Positions 1-8,230 of a DNA stretch of 64,000 bases are shown piece by piece. The stretch is taken from contig JBGSPI010000021.1 of assembly GCA_041738715.1 (NCBI GenBank), forward strand, positions 11,948 through 75,947, written 5' to 3'. This stretch comes from Chamaesiphon sp041738715 (GTDB lineage: Bacteria > Cyanobacteriota > Cyanobacteriia > Cyanobacteriales > Chamaesiphonaceae). The translations under genes were made by a program, and so were the position numbers. The stretch's first letter is position 1. Each line of letters opens with the position of its first letter. A model generated the notes under the pieces. It saw only the letters and a program-made list of their open reading frames with translations. It did not search any database and was not told the origin of the DNA.

Positions 1-269
1 AACTGGGCAAAAAATTCTTTAGCAAAGTCCAGATCTGGAGTCACCGTTAAATTGCGGCCACAGGCTTCAAACCCTTTTTTATGGCGCATTTCCATTCTCG
101 ATAACTTCAGGAGTTCTTCTTGGGCATCTGGCAACAGTCCACCCAGTGTAATATAGTTTTCATACGCTTCCTGTTCGCCCTCGATCACGATCGCGTTGAT
201 GCGACTGTAGGCATCTTTATAGGTTTCGCTTTTGAAGTCTAGTTCCAAACTGGCTGCCATCTGAACCAT
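1..269 (-). CDS. ado: Aldehyde-deformylating oxygenase, 5' part (runs off left edge)
   Basis: The first 89 codons of a cyanobacterial aldehyde-deformylating oxygenase, the ferritin-like di-iron enzyme that turns fatty aldehydes into alkanes. The start is an ATG ending at 269, preceded by AGGAG at a good distance. The N-terminal part contains the family block around 'YSRINAIVIEGEQEA' and the iron-ligand pattern E32, then E60 and H63 in 'MEMRH', which matches the numbering of characterised enzymes. The C-terminal two thirds lie outside the window. In other cyanobacteria the acyl-ACP reductase gene is usually next to it; if so here it lies to the left and cannot be seen. Identification is firm; completeness cannot be judged. 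Confidence 0.93.
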   Translation of the reverse strand, partial: MVQMAASLELDFKSETYKDAYSRINAIVIEGEQEAYENYITLGGLLPDAQEELLKLSRMEMRHKKGFEACGRNLTVTPDLDFAKEFFAQ

Positions 270-419
270 GAGTTCGATTTCTCCTGTGTATCCACAAATA
301 ATATTTGATTTTACGTCAGCCCGGAAGCTGACTTTACTGCTATTCAGCAGTAATCTGGGTGTAACTTAGACCGATCTAAAGTATTGCTTCAGTTTCCTTT
401 CTAGCTTATATCTAAAGAT

Positions 420-1304
420 TTGTTTCAATTCTTAAACCTATATCTTAACCGATCGCTGACAAAAACCGTGAACAAGTTATTCGATTTCAGCTATTTTCGG
501 TGGTGGACGCTGCTCAACTGGTTACTCCTATGTGCTGGTGCTGGTTTAATGATAGCTCCATTAGTCATTGTTGGGCTAACTTCACTTACGCCTGCGGGTG
601 TGGGGACGAGTGGATTCAATTTCTCTACTCACATTACTTTTGTCAATTACCAAGCTGCTTGGCAACAGGGTAATTTCCTCTTAGCTTTTGCTAATTCTAC
701 CCTAGTTGCCCTAGCGGTAACCGCTGCCCAGATTTTTACTTCTGCCTTGGCTGGCTATGCCCTCGCCCGACTCAAATTCCGTGGTCGTCAAGTTCTCGTG
801 TTATTAGTACTGGCTACCCTGGTGATTCCGTTTCAGTTGTTAGTCATTCCCATTTTTCTGATCCTCAAGTGGGGACATTTATTAAATACCTATAGTGCCC
901 TGATTCTCCCCACTGCCGCTAATGGGTTTGGCATTTTTCTGTTGCGTCAATTTTTTTTGACTATTCCCGTGGAACTCGAACAAGCCGCCAGTCTGGATGG
1001 GGCAAATCGCTGGCAAATTCTCTGGCGGATTATGCTCCCGCTCTCCCGTCCAGCCTTGGTGACGCTGTTTCTGTTCACATTTATTGGTGAGTGGAACGAT
1101 TTATTCAAGCCCTTGGTTTTCACCACCCGCCCTGAACTGCGCACTGTTCAACTTGCCCTAGCTGAGTTTCAAGAGCAATTTACCAATAGTTGGCAATTAC
1201 TGATGGCAGCAGTAATGATCGCGACCGTGCCAGTTGTGTTACTCTTTTTGCTCGGGCAAAAACAGTTTGTGCGCGGCATCACTAGTACCGGGCTGAAGGA
1301 ATAG
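420..1304 (+). CDS. Carbohydrate ABC transporter permease, MalG/UgpE type
   Basis: Inner-membrane permease of a CUT1-type sugar ABC importer. It has about six hydrophobic segments and the cytoplasmic EAA loop 'EQAASLDGANRW...LP' near residues 186-206, which docks on the ATPase subunit. The C-terminus ends in 'GITSTGLKE', usual for MalG-like subunits. The open frame begins at a TTG at 420; a GTG at 468 is an alternative and neither has a convincing Shine-Dalgarno, so the start is uncertain. No binding protein or ATPase gene is adjacent. The best partner in the window is the MalF-type permease at 51461-52339, some 50 kb away. The sugar transported cannot be told from the sequence; trehalose, sucrose or glucosylglycerol importers in cyanobacteria use such subunits. 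Confidence 0.9.
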   Translation: MFQFLNLYLNRSLTKTVNKLFDFSYFRWWTLLNWLLLCAGAGLMIAPLVIVGLTSLTPAGVGTSGFNFSTHITFVNYQAAWQQGNFLLAFANSTLVALAVTAAQIFTSALAGYALARLKFRGRQVLVLLVLATLVIPFQLLVIPIFLILKWGHLLNTYSALILPTAANGFGIFLLRQFFLTIPVELEQAASLDGANRWQILWRIMLPLSRPALVTLFLFTFIGEWNDLFKPLVFTTRPELRTVQLALAEFQEQFTNSWQLLMAAVMIATVPVVLLFLLGQKQFVRGITSTGLKE

Positions 1305-1327
1305 AGTAGTTGACTTGAAACACGTGT

Positions 1328-1333
1328 TATAAT
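1328..1333 (+). promoter_or_regulatory. Candidate -10 box for moaA
   Basis: A perfect TATAAT lies 31 bp upstream of the moaA start codon. No -35 hexamer is found at the usual 16-18 bp, so this is a single-element prediction. It overlaps the end of CACGTG, a small palindrome (1321-1326). Confidence 0.35.
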
Positions 1334-1364
1334 CTCAGGCAAACAGACTCGGTAAAAAATAACG

Positions 1365-2354
1365 ATGAGTCAGGTAAATTATTTACGAATTAGTCTGATC
1401 GATCGGTGTAACTTTCGGTGTCAGTACTGTATGCCAGCAGGGGCGGAGTTGGACTATCTCCAGCGCGAACAACTACTGACGAATGGAGAACTATTGAGAC
1501 TGATTCAGGAGGTATTTATACCTGTCGGGTTTAATTGCTTTCGCTTAACTGGTGGGGAGCCGTTGTTACGGACTGGGGTAGTCGATCTTGTTCACAAGAT
1601 CGCCCATCTACCACAGACACGAGATTTGTCTTTGACAACTAATGCCTTTCTCCTTGCGGGGATGGCGGATGATTTATATCAAGCCGGATTGAAACGAATT
1701 AATATTAGCCTCGATTCCCTTGATGCCGGTACCTTCGATCTCATTGTCGGCTCCCAGGGTAGATCTCGCTGGCAACAGGTCTGGGAGGGGATTCTTGCCG
1801 CCGATCGAGTGGGATTTGAACCACTCAAGTTAAATGTGGTGGTGATTCCTGGGGTGAATGATTGTGAGGTGTTAGATCTCGCTGGTTTGAGTATCGATCG
1901 TCAGTGGCATGTCCGCTTTATCGAGTTTATGCCAATTGGGAACGATGAGTTATTTAACGATCGCGGTTGGATCTCATCAGAATCAATTAGGCAACAAATT
2001 CGCGAGAAATGGGGCTTAACAGCAGCACAGGTGCGGGGAAATGGACCAGCGGATGTTTTTACCATTCCTGAAGCAAAAGGCACACTGGGCTTTATTAGTC
2101 AGATGTCTGAATGCTTTTGCGACAGATGCAATCGGATGCGTTTATCTGCCGATGGTTGGTTGCGTCCTTGTCTACTTAATGAAACTGGACAACTGGATCT
2201 GAAAACCGCGATGCGTAATGGGGTGTCCAGTGCTGACTTGCGATCGCAGGTTGAAAATTTACTATTGCTGAAACCAGAAATAAACTACAAAGGTCGCGAT
2301 TCAGGCAGTGATACAGGGATGTATCACCGTACCATGTCCCAAATTGGTGGCTAG
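1365..2354 (+). CDS. moaA: GTP 3',8-cyclase MoaA
   Basis: Radical-SAM enzyme that starts molybdenum-cofactor synthesis by converting GTP to 3',8-cyclo-GTP. The N-terminal SAM cluster motif CxxxCxxC is C15, C19 and C22 ('DRCNFRCQYCMP'). The second, substrate-binding [4Fe-4S] site is C252, C255 and C269 in 'CDRCNRMRL...RPC'. The protein ends in Gly-Gly ('SQIGG'), the conserved tail that enters the active site. Length (329 residues) is normal. The ATG at 1365 gives the usual short lead before 'NYLRIS'. No other moa gene is adjacent; a probable Moco enzyme user is the sulfite-oxidase-like gene at 27210-27809. Confidence 0.97.
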   Translation: MSQVNYLRISLIDRCNFRCQYCMPAGAELDYLQREQLLTNGELLRLIQEVFIPVGFNCFRLTGGEPLLRTGVVDLVHKIAHLPQTRDLSLTTNAFLLAGMADDLYQAGLKRINISLDSLDAGTFDLIVGSQGRSRWQQVWEGILAADRVGFEPLKLNVVVIPGVNDCEVLDLAGLSIDRQWHVRFIEFMPIGNDELFNDRGWISSESIRQQIREKWGLTAAQVRGNGPADVFTIPEAKGTLGFISQMSECFCDRCNRMRLSADGWLRPCLLNETGQLDLKTAMRNGVSSADLRSQVENLLLLKPEINYKGRDSGSDTGMYHRTMSQIGG

Positions 2355-2355
2355 A

Positions 2356-2373
2356 GGCGCATTACCATGCGCC
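2356..2373 (+). terminator. Hairpin just after moaA
   Basis: A perfect 7-bp stem (GGCGCAT / ATGCGCC) with a TACC loop begins 2 nt after the moaA stop. No U-run follows on either strand, so it is a possible 3'-end stabiliser rather than a textbook intrinsic terminator. It lies in the gap between convergent moaA and rpsD. Confidence 0.35.
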
Positions 2374-2548
2374 CATATCCAAAATTAGCTCCACACCCTC
2401 GACAGAGAAGAACAAAAGGGGGAGGAGGATTGAAAAATAATAAATAACAGAATAATGCAAAGGATTATAGATCTTGGATGCAGCCGCCATCCAAAATCTT
2501 GTCTTGATGTTGTTTCGGGACAGCCGAAAAACAAACAGCGCAAAATCT

Positions 2549-3157
2549 CTATGCTTGGCGAGAGTAGTACTCTACAACCAGTAGCTCATTCACTTGAAGA
2601 GCTACCCACTCACGTTCGATCAGACCACTAACTGTACCAGTTAAAGTAGCTTTATCAAAGGTTAGGTGATTGGGGGTGTTTGACAAACCAGGATATTGGA
2701 GATTAGCTTCTACCAAAGCGCGAGATGCTTCGCGATTTCGTACAGCAATCACATCGCCAGGACGACATTGATAACTAGCGATATCCACAGTACGTCCGTT
2801 GACGGTGACGTGTCCGTGGTTAACTAGTTGACGTGCTGCTGGAATGGTGGGAGCCATCGCCAACCGGAATACGGTATTGTCTAACCGCATTTCGAGTAAT
2901 TGCAAGAGAACTAATCCAGTAGAACCAGTAGCACGTCTTGCTTTACGCACATAACGAAGCATTTGCTTTTCGGTGACACCATAGTTCATCCGCAGCTTTT
3001 GTTTTTCCTGAAGACGGATACCGTATTCAGATAACTTTTTACGTTCTTGACCATGTTGACCAGGGGGATAAGCACGACGCGCATCCTTCCGAGTTAATCC
3101 CGGTAAAGGGCCTAAACGACGTGTAATTCTCAGTCTTGGTCCGCGATATCGGGACAT
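2549..3157 (-). CDS. rpsD: 30S ribosomal protein S4
   Basis: Primary 16S rRNA-binding protein of the small subunit body, also involved in decoding fidelity. It starts with the canonical 'MSRYRGPRLRITRRLG' and contains the S4 RNA-binding domain ('RLDNTVFRLAMAPT...ARQLVNHGHVTVNG'). Its 202 residues are the normal cyanobacterial/plastid length. It stands alone, away from the main ribosomal operons, as usual in cyanobacteria. It converges with moaA. Confidence 0.98.
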   Translation of the reverse strand: MSRYRGPRLRITRRLGPLPGLTRKDARRAYPPGQHGQERKKLSEYGIRLQEKQKLRMNYGVTEKQMLRYVRKARRATGSTGLVLLQLLEMRLDNTVFRLAMAPTIPAARQLVNHGHVTVNGRTVDIASYQCRPGDVIAVRNREASRALVEANLQYPGLSNTPNHLTFDKATLTGTVSGLIEREWVALQVNELLVVEYYSRQA

Positions 3158-3231
3158 ACGATTTCCTTGTACTTAATACTTGACCCAAACCTAGCATTAT
3201 TACATATCTTCGTACATCTGGCTAGTGGTGG

Positions 3232-4668
3232 CTAAATCCAGTTAAATAGACCAGAATTCCAAATCCGTAAACCTAAGCCAACTTTATCGAGGGGTAATCC
3301 GAGGTAAATCGGCAACCAGAACACAAACGCCCCTGCAATACTAAAAATTATACTCAAACCTAGTCTTCGCAGGAACCTGGAACTACTCCGCAACCATTCA
3401 TCAACTAGCCAAGCCAATCCCATGATCGCAAATAGAACAGCACCCATGTAATGGTAGATAAATAGACAACGGTTAACCTTGACCCAGGGTAATAAATTGG
3501 CAGCATAGTTGATGACAATATACAAGGGAACGCCAGTATTTGCCATGTTCAATTCTGGAATTGGGGTTTTAATTAATTGGGAGAAGATTGATCGGACAAA
3601 AATTAAAATTGCGGCAAGTGCAAACCACCAGAGCAGTGGATTACCCATGGCATGAACATCATAATAGAGTTGAGTTGAGGGATCTTGTTTGAAGTAGTAA
3701 GCCAACGGACGGAGTAATAATGGCCAAGTATACCAATTGGCACAGTAAGGGTGAATCTTTGTCCCATTACCAACTTTTTCGTGATAGGTTAAAATCGATG
3801 ATTGCATTTCCCAAAAATTAGGCTCAGGATTTTGAATAAGATGAGGAATCCAGAGCAATCCATAGGTAATCATTGGTACAATTACCAGGGTTATAAAAAT
3901 ATTGAAGGGATGAATTTTCGCTAGGTGTTGATAAAATCTCTCTGGTGGAGAAACTTCGGTTTGATTTAAAATAGACTTATCTGCATTTTGCTGATAAAAA
4001 TTTGGATTAATTAGTTTCCAAATCTGGGCTACAGCCAGCACAATGTACATGCCAAATAGAAACCATAAACCATTCCATTTACAGGCGATCGATGCTCCAA
4101 AAGAAATGCCCGCGCCGATCATGATTATTAGTCTTCGATCGTCCCAAATATTACTCGCGATCGATACGAGCAATTGTCCAAGCAATCCAAAGAAAATTAG
4201 ATAGACATTATTGAGTGCATAGCGCGAATCTACCAGAAACAAACCATCTAAACTAATAAATAAAGTTGCTAAAAAAGCATAGCTTATTCGCTGGGTTAGT
4301 TGATAAGCTAACGCCCCAACGACTGGTATAATCAGTGTGCCAAATAAGGCATTCATCCACCGATAACTAAAGGTCGAGCGCAGCGAACCAGTCAATGTAT
4401 TCGTGGTATCTTGGCCGATTGGTAAAAGATCGCCAATCCAGATACCGATCGCGATTAAGTACTGACTGAGCGGTGGATGAGCATTATAAAATTTTGTATG
4501 AGTAAGATAGTTATTGGCAAATTTTGCATAATAAATTTCATCAAATACTAATTCATTGAATCGCCCTAACCCCCAAAATCTGAGCGCGATCGAAATCACC
4601 AAAATAATCACAGTTGCCGAAATCGCTGCTTTCTTACTAGACTCCGTATCAAAATTTAGTCTCATCAA
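3232..4668 (-). CDS. GT39-family (PMT-like) membrane glycosyltransferase
   Basis: Polytopic membrane protein of 478 residues of the phospholipid-carrier-dependent / protein O-mannosyltransferase family (GT39). The first loop after TM1 carries the catalytic acidic pair D43-E44 in 'VFDEIYYAKF', followed by 'NAHPPL', the paired family signature. About nine further hydrophobic segments follow, and a soluble loop lies around residues 240-330. Family members move mannose or a similar sugar from a polyprenyl-phosphate carrier onto secreted proteins. Substrate and acceptor cannot be read here. The start ATG at 4668 gives a short cytoplasmic lead before TM1. It follows the DUF3153 gene in the same direction with a gap of about 40 bp, so the two may be co-transcribed. 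Confidence 0.88.
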   Translation of the reverse strand: MMRLNFDTESSKKAAISATVIILVISIALRFWGLGRFNELVFDEIYYAKFANNYLTHTKFYNAHPPLSQYLIAIGIWIGDLLPIGQDTTNTLTGSLRSTFSYRWMNALFGTLIIPVVGALAYQLTQRISYAFLATLFISLDGLFLVDSRYALNNVYLIFFGLLGQLLVSIASNIWDDRRLIIMIGAGISFGASIACKWNGLWFLFGMYIVLAVAQIWKLINPNFYQQNADKSILNQTEVSPPERFYQHLAKIHPFNIFITLVIVPMITYGLLWIPHLIQNPEPNFWEMQSSILTYHEKVGNGTKIHPYCANWYTWPLLLRPLAYYFKQDPSTQLYYDVHAMGNPLLWWFALAAILIFVRSIFSQLIKTPIPELNMANTGVPLYIVINYAANLLPWVKVNRCLFIYHYMGAVLFAIMGLAWLVDEWLRSSSRFLRRLGLSIIFSIAGAFVFWLPIYLGLPLDKVGLGLRIWNSGLFNWI

Positions 4669-4707
4669 ACTGAATCGATCGCAAATAAGTTTTAGTGAGT
4701 GGATATT

Positions 4708-5535
4708 TTAGTTGTTAGCCCAAGGCAACTGATGATATTTTAGATAATAACCTAATCCACTAATTATGATGATTAATACCGATCCAATTCCCAGTGGATT
4801 AATCAACCAAAACACCGCATCAATATGGTTGATTTGTCCGGGCTGAAGCTGCCAGACTACTCGACGATCGTGACTATTTTCGGTTCCTTTCAGATGATTC
4901 GCTGTATCAATACTACTCACACCTAAAGGACTGTGGAGACTAAAATTCAGATCGACAAAATTTCCTGACGCGATCGAGACTTTTGGATCGTTAGATTGAA
5001 CAATCATCGAACGTAAATCGATATCATAGGTTAGGCGATTTCTTATTGCCAAAAGGAAATTATTTTGCTGGACTTGCAAATGAGCATTGAATTTAGGTGC
5101 GCCATTAATTGATTGAGAATTTGGATTAAAATACTGATTAATTCTAGTAGCTAATTCCTGAGCATTATTAAATGGAATAATCACCTTGAATTCGCGATCG
5201 CTAATCTGTTCGATTCGACCTTGAGCTTGTTTCATCCGCTGTTCAATGCTATCTCGCCAAGTTTGAACTGCATTTTGACTAAAACTATTTAATTGTTCGC
5301 CGATTTCGATATGTTCGACAATTTCTCCATAATTTAAACCGTGAAAATTTACGCCAGTATCATATTTGACACAGCCAGATAAACAGACAGCGATGAGACA
5401 ACAGCAGATGAGTAATTGTCGATTAATTAAACTCAGTAACCGAACCAAAACCGTAATAAAAATGCTGTCAATAAATCTGACAAATAGACTCCGACCAACG
5501 ATAATTTTCATGCTTATACCCTCAATCACCCCCAA
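4708..5535 (-). CDS. DUF3153-family lipoprotein
   Basis: A cyanobacterial protein of unknown function. Visible features are a hydrophobic signal segment ending in the lipobox 'LSGC' (Cys about residue 55), a periplasmic domain with 'GLNYGEIVEHIEIGEQLNSF', and a C-terminal membrane segment ('GIGSVLIIIISGLGYYL') close to the end. This layout, lipidated N-terminus plus C-terminal TM, is typical of DUF3153. The 275-residue frame begins at 5535; Met9 (ATG at 5511) is an equally good start and shortens an unusually long n-region. No biochemical role is known. The same-strand GT39 gene lies downstream. Confidence 0.75.
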   Translation of the reverse strand: MGVIEGISMKIIVGRSLFVRFIDSIFITVLVRLLSLINRQLLICCCLIAVCLSGCVKYDTGVNFHGLNYGEIVEHIEIGEQLNSFSQNAVQTWRDSIEQRMKQAQGRIEQISDREFKVIIPFNNAQELATRINQYFNPNSQSINGAPKFNAHLQVQQNNFLLAIRNRLTYDIDLRSMIVQSNDPKVSIASGNFVDLNFSLHSPLGVSSIDTANHLKGTENSHDRRVVWQLQPGQINHIDAVFWLINPLGIGSVLIIIISGLGYYLKYHQLPWANN

Positions 5536-5650
5536 TCTTATCAGAATCTTCCCCCTGTTGAGTGGAACCCATGGTCAAAAGCAATCCTCTGTATTGCGGC
5601 ATCTGGGAGGAAAGAGGCGGAAATTGAGATGGCAGATCCGATCGGCAAGT

Positions 5651-5656
5651 TATAAT
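5651..5656 (+). promoter_or_regulatory. Candidate -10 box for bolA
   Basis: TATAAT lies 32 bp upstream of the bolA start. TTGAGA at 5624-5629 is 21 bp away, too far for a standard -35. A weak, single-element call. Confidence 0.35.
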
Positions 5657-5688
5657 CTAGAGAGCTAGAGACATCGGATAAAGTTAGA

Positions 5689-5952
5689 ATGAGCGCAATT
5701 ACCCCCAGTCAAGTCAAAGCAACCATCGAAGCAGGTATTCCTGAAGCCATTGTCCAAATTACCGATTTAACCGGTACGGGAGATCATTATCAAGCGGTGG
5801 TGGTTTCCGCACAGTTTATAGGTAAATCTCTCGTCCAGCAGCACCAATTAGTCAATGCTGCTGTTAAAGAAGCCCTATCCAGTGGAGCTATCCATGCTCT
5901 TGCACTCAAAACATATACACCTGAAGCATGGCAAGCTACTAACAAATCGTAG
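5689..5952 (+). CDS. bolA: BolA-family protein
   Basis: A small (87-residue) BolA/YrbA protein. The core contains 'DLTGTGDHYQAVVVS' with the ligand-type histidine, a helix 'LVQQHQLVNAAVKEAL', and the C-terminal 'IHALALKTYTPEAW' block. BolA proteins pair with monothiol CGFS glutaredoxins to hold a [2Fe-2S] cluster and act in Fe-S handling or iron sensing. The next gene, 80 bp downstream on the same strand, is exactly such a glutaredoxin, which supports a shared role. Confidence 0.93.
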   Translation: MSAITPSQVKATIEAGIPEAIVQITDLTGTGDHYQAVVVSAQFIGKSLVQQHQLVNAAVKEALSSGAIHALALKTYTPEAWQATNKS

Positions 5953-6032
5953 TTTCATCTTGCTCTTCAGACTTGCCCCACGTCAACTTTGTGTAAACTA
6001 GAAGTATTCACCTTAACCATATAATCAACATT

Positions 6033-6350
6033 ATGAGCGCAGCAGCACAGATCGATAGTTTGATCAAAGATCATAAAATTATGGTTTTCATGAAGGGCGA
6101 CAAACTCCAGCCCCAATGTGGATTTTCCAACCAAGTGGTGCAGATTTTTAATATTCTCGGTGTTCCCTATGAAACAGTCAATGTTCTAGCCGATCCAGAG
6201 ATTCGTCAAGGTGTAAAAGAATACTCGAACTGGCCAACAATTCCACAAGTATATATTAATGGTGAATTCATCGGCGGTTCGGATATTTTGACCGAACTAT
6301 ACCAAAAAGGTGAGCTTCAACAAATGGTAGAAGTTGCCTTGGCTAGTTGA
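6033..6350 (+). CDS. grxD: Monothiol glutaredoxin, Grx4/CGFS type
   Basis: A 105-residue monothiol glutaredoxin with the CGFS active site (C29 in 'QPQCGFSNQ'), 'FMKGDK' ahead of it, and the glutathione-binding 'TIPQVYINGEFIGGSD'. Proteins of this class bind a glutathione-ligated [2Fe-2S] cluster as a homodimer or with BolA, and deliver or sense Fe-S clusters rather than reduce disulfides. It lies immediately downstream of bolA and ends in a region of inverted repeats facing the DUF6761-like gene. Confidence 0.95.
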   Translation: MSAAAQIDSLIKDHKIMVFMKGDKLQPQCGFSNQVVQIFNILGVPYETVNVLADPEIRQGVKEYSNWPTIPQVYINGEFIGGSDILTELYQKGELQQMVEVALAS

Positions 6351-6374
6351 CACTACTCTAAAGTCTAGAGGTTA

Positions 6375-6436
6375 GGGGATAGAGAGTAGCATAGCCGCGT
6401 GGCTCTTTACTTACATATTCTCTACTCCCTATTCCC
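6375..6436. terminator. Imperfect inverted repeat between convergent genes
   Basis: The 15-base arms 6375-6389 (GGGGATAGAGAGTAG) and 6422-6436 (CTACTCCCTATTCCC) pair at 13 of 15 positions around a 32-base spacer. They lie between grxD (+) and the DUF6761-like gene (-). A bidirectional 3'-end structure is plausible but there is no clean U-tract. Confidence 0.35.
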
Positions 6437-6474
6437 TATCCGCACCAATCTCTAGTAACTGGCAACTTTAGTTA

Positions 6475-6726
6475 TTAGTAATAACCAGTTTCCCTCTCAA
6501 GTTCAGGTTGCAACTCAAAATTAGAAGGATCGTAGATATAGCGCATTGTCTCTTCTTCGATCCGATTGATTTGATAAGCTTCAAGGACATTGACGCTCCT
6601 CAATGCGGCTAAGTATCCATCTAGATATAATCGCAAATCGTCAAAGCGGTAGCCTCGATGCCACATTTCGACTAAGGCATCGGTAATTTTTTGATAGTGC
6701 CCGATCGTTTCTACAGTTTGCAGCAT
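6475..6726 (-). CDS. Small cyanobacterial protein, DUF6761-like
   Basis: An 83-residue soluble, acidic, probably all-helical protein with 'MWHRGYRFDDLRLYLDGYLAALR' in the centre and a tail rich in Tyr and Glu ('ELQPELERETGYY'). I recognise it as the small conserved cyanobacterial family DUF6761, from memory of the motif, and no function is known. AGGA lies about 10 nt upstream of the ATG. It stands alone, convergent with grxD and divergent from the response regulator. Confidence 0.7.
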   Translation of the reverse strand: MLQTVETIGHYQKITDALVEMWHRGYRFDDLRLYLDGYLAALRSVNVLEAYQINRIEEETMRYIYDPSNFELQPELERETGYY

Positions 6727-6919
6727 GGCTAAATTCCTCGACGTATTAAATAGGATATATTAAACTCGCTTAATTTGGGTTAATCTTACTGTAACCGAGA
6801 TTGATTGCCACTGGGTACGGGTAATACCTGTTCGGTGGTTTGATTTGGAACAGATATAAACAAGATTTAGATCTTTCAGTTAGAGTGTTATGTTCCAATA
6901 TTCCTAGATCCAAAAAGGT

Positions 6920-7579
6920 GTGCAGATTCACATTATTGAAGGAAATCACAACTTACGATCGCTATTAGCTTGGCATCTTCATCAGGCTGGCTATCAGGTG
7001 CAGCAATCGTCAACCCTAGAACATGCTTACCGACATTGTGTCGAAGGACTCCCTGCCTTAGTAATTCTCGATTCAGATTTACCCGATGGCGAGGGGATTG
7101 AATTTTGTGAATGGCTATATCCCCAGGGACAGTCGCTGATTTTGATGTTGTCAGCACGGATTCGGGAAATTGATGTAGTAACAGCACTCCAAGCCGGAGT
7201 TGATGACTATCTCAAAAAACCCTTTGGTTTGCCCGAATTTTTAGCACGGGTGGCAGCCTTGTTGCGACGCAATCGGACATTAGGGAAAATGCCCACAGAT
7301 ATTACCTGCGGCGATTTGCGCATCGATCCGATCCGACGCTGTGTATTTATTAGAAATCGATCGATCGAGCTCACACCCCAAGAGTTTAGCTTGCTCTATG
7401 TTTTAGCACAAGCGAATGGTCAACCAGTCCACCGTCAAGAACTACTGCAACGCGCTTGGGGTATTGCCGTTGACAATCCACGTACCATAGATAGCCACAT
7501 CCTCACCCTCCGTAAAAAGCTGGGAAAGCCAGATCCAATCGTCACCATTCGCAAGGTCGGATATCGATTGGATTATTAG
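6920..7579 (+). CDS. Orphan OmpR-family response regulator
   Basis: A two-domain transcription regulator of 219 residues. The receiver domain (1-115) has the phosphoacceptor D51 in 'ILDSDLPDG', the switch Ser79 in 'LSAR' and Lys100 in 'YLKKPFG'. The winged-helix DNA-binding domain (about 125-219) ends in 'TIRKVGYRLDY'. The acidic pocket is unusual: 'IIEGNHN' keeps E7 but has Gly where the second Asp/Glu normally coordinates Mg2+, so phosphorylation may be weak or altered. The start is GTG at 6920, with only a weak AAGG before it. No histidine kinase is adjacent. Target genes cannot be predicted. Confidence 0.9.
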   Translation: MQIHIIEGNHNLRSLLAWHLHQAGYQVQQSSTLEHAYRHCVEGLPALVILDSDLPDGEGIEFCEWLYPQGQSLILMLSARIREIDVVTALQAGVDDYLKKPFGLPEFLARVAALLRRNRTLGKMPTDITCGDLRIDPIRRCVFIRNRSIELTPQEFSLLYVLAQANGQPVHRQELLQRAWGIAVDNPRTIDSHILTLRKKLGKPDPIVTIRKVGYRLDY

Positions 7580-7663
7580 AATAACGACAAAATTGTTAAG
7601 ATATTGACATAATTGCTAGCGATCGAGAGATAATTGAGTTGCGACAAAGTTTGGTAAAGCAAT

Positions 7664-7885
7664 ATGATCGATCGACGCAGTGTCTTAGAGTATCTGAATC
7701 AGCATCCCAGTCACTCGACTTGGCAAATGCGCTTGCATTTTCTGCAGGCTACTCGCGATCTCAATCGTCAATCGCCAGCTTCCATCAGTGCGATCGCTAA
7801 TCAGCTAAATTATATCCTCCGGGATCTCGAATCCACTGGCAAGATCCCTCCCCGCATCTTCAAAAACGATCTTTCCCGAAACTAG
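7664..7885 (+). CDS. Small hypothetical protein, 73 residues
   Basis: I do not recognise this protein. It starts at ATG 7664, is basic and appears helical, with no membrane segment, and ends with 'KIPPRIFKNDLSRN'. It is followed by a 149-bp gap to psbK on the same strand. GC and codon use resemble the neighbours. It could be a real lineage-specific gene; the alternative is a chance frame upstream of psbK. Confidence 0.5.
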   Translation: MIDRRSVLEYLNQHPSHSTWQMRLHFLQATRDLNRQSPASISAIANQLNYILRDLESTGKIPPRIFKNDLSRN

Positions 7886-8034
7886 TGATATTCGATCTTC
7901 GAGCAAGTACCACCCCGTCAATAAATATTCTGAGTCTTCCCATCTCCCATCCCCTTGTCACCCTTTTCGTCCCCTCTAGCCGCCCCAGACATGATAGGAT
8001 GTTGACTAAATATAACAATCAGGATTAACAAAAT

Positions 8035-8172
8035 ATGGACGCAGCACTCTTGGTCGCTAAACTGCCCGAAGCTTACGCTTTCTTCGATCCATTGGTCGAT
8101 GTGCTACCAATCATCCCCGTCTTGTTTCTCGCATTAGCCTTTGTTTGGCAAGCTGCTGTTGGTTTCCGCTAA
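8035..8172 (+). CDS. psbK: Photosystem II reaction-centre protein K precursor
   Basis: A 45-residue frame. The translation begins 'MDAALLVAKLPEAYAFFDPL', then a single membrane helix 'VDVLPIIPVLFLALAFVWQ' and the tail 'AAVGFR'. This is the classic PsbK sequence: a short leader cleaved before 'KLPEAYAFFDPLVDVLP' and a transmembrane helix that binds at the CP43 side of photosystem II near PsbZ/Ycf12. AGGA lies 11-14 nt upstream of the ATG. A hairpin with a T-run follows at 8201-8230. Confidence 0.95.
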   Translation: MDAALLVAKLPEAYAFFDPLVDVLPIIPVLFLALAFVWQAAVGFR

Positions 8173-8200
8173 ATTTGGCGCAACAACTCTTCAGCCTCAG

Positions 8201-8230
8201 ACATCCTCACACGTAGGGTGTCTATTTTTT
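8201..8230 (+). terminator. Probable intrinsic terminator of psbK
   Basis: The stem is ACATCCT / AGGGTGT (seven pairs, one of them G-T) with a 7-base loop, followed by CTATTTTTT. It lies 28 bp after the psbK stop and has the hairpin plus U-run layout of a Rho-independent terminator. Confidence 0.6.
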
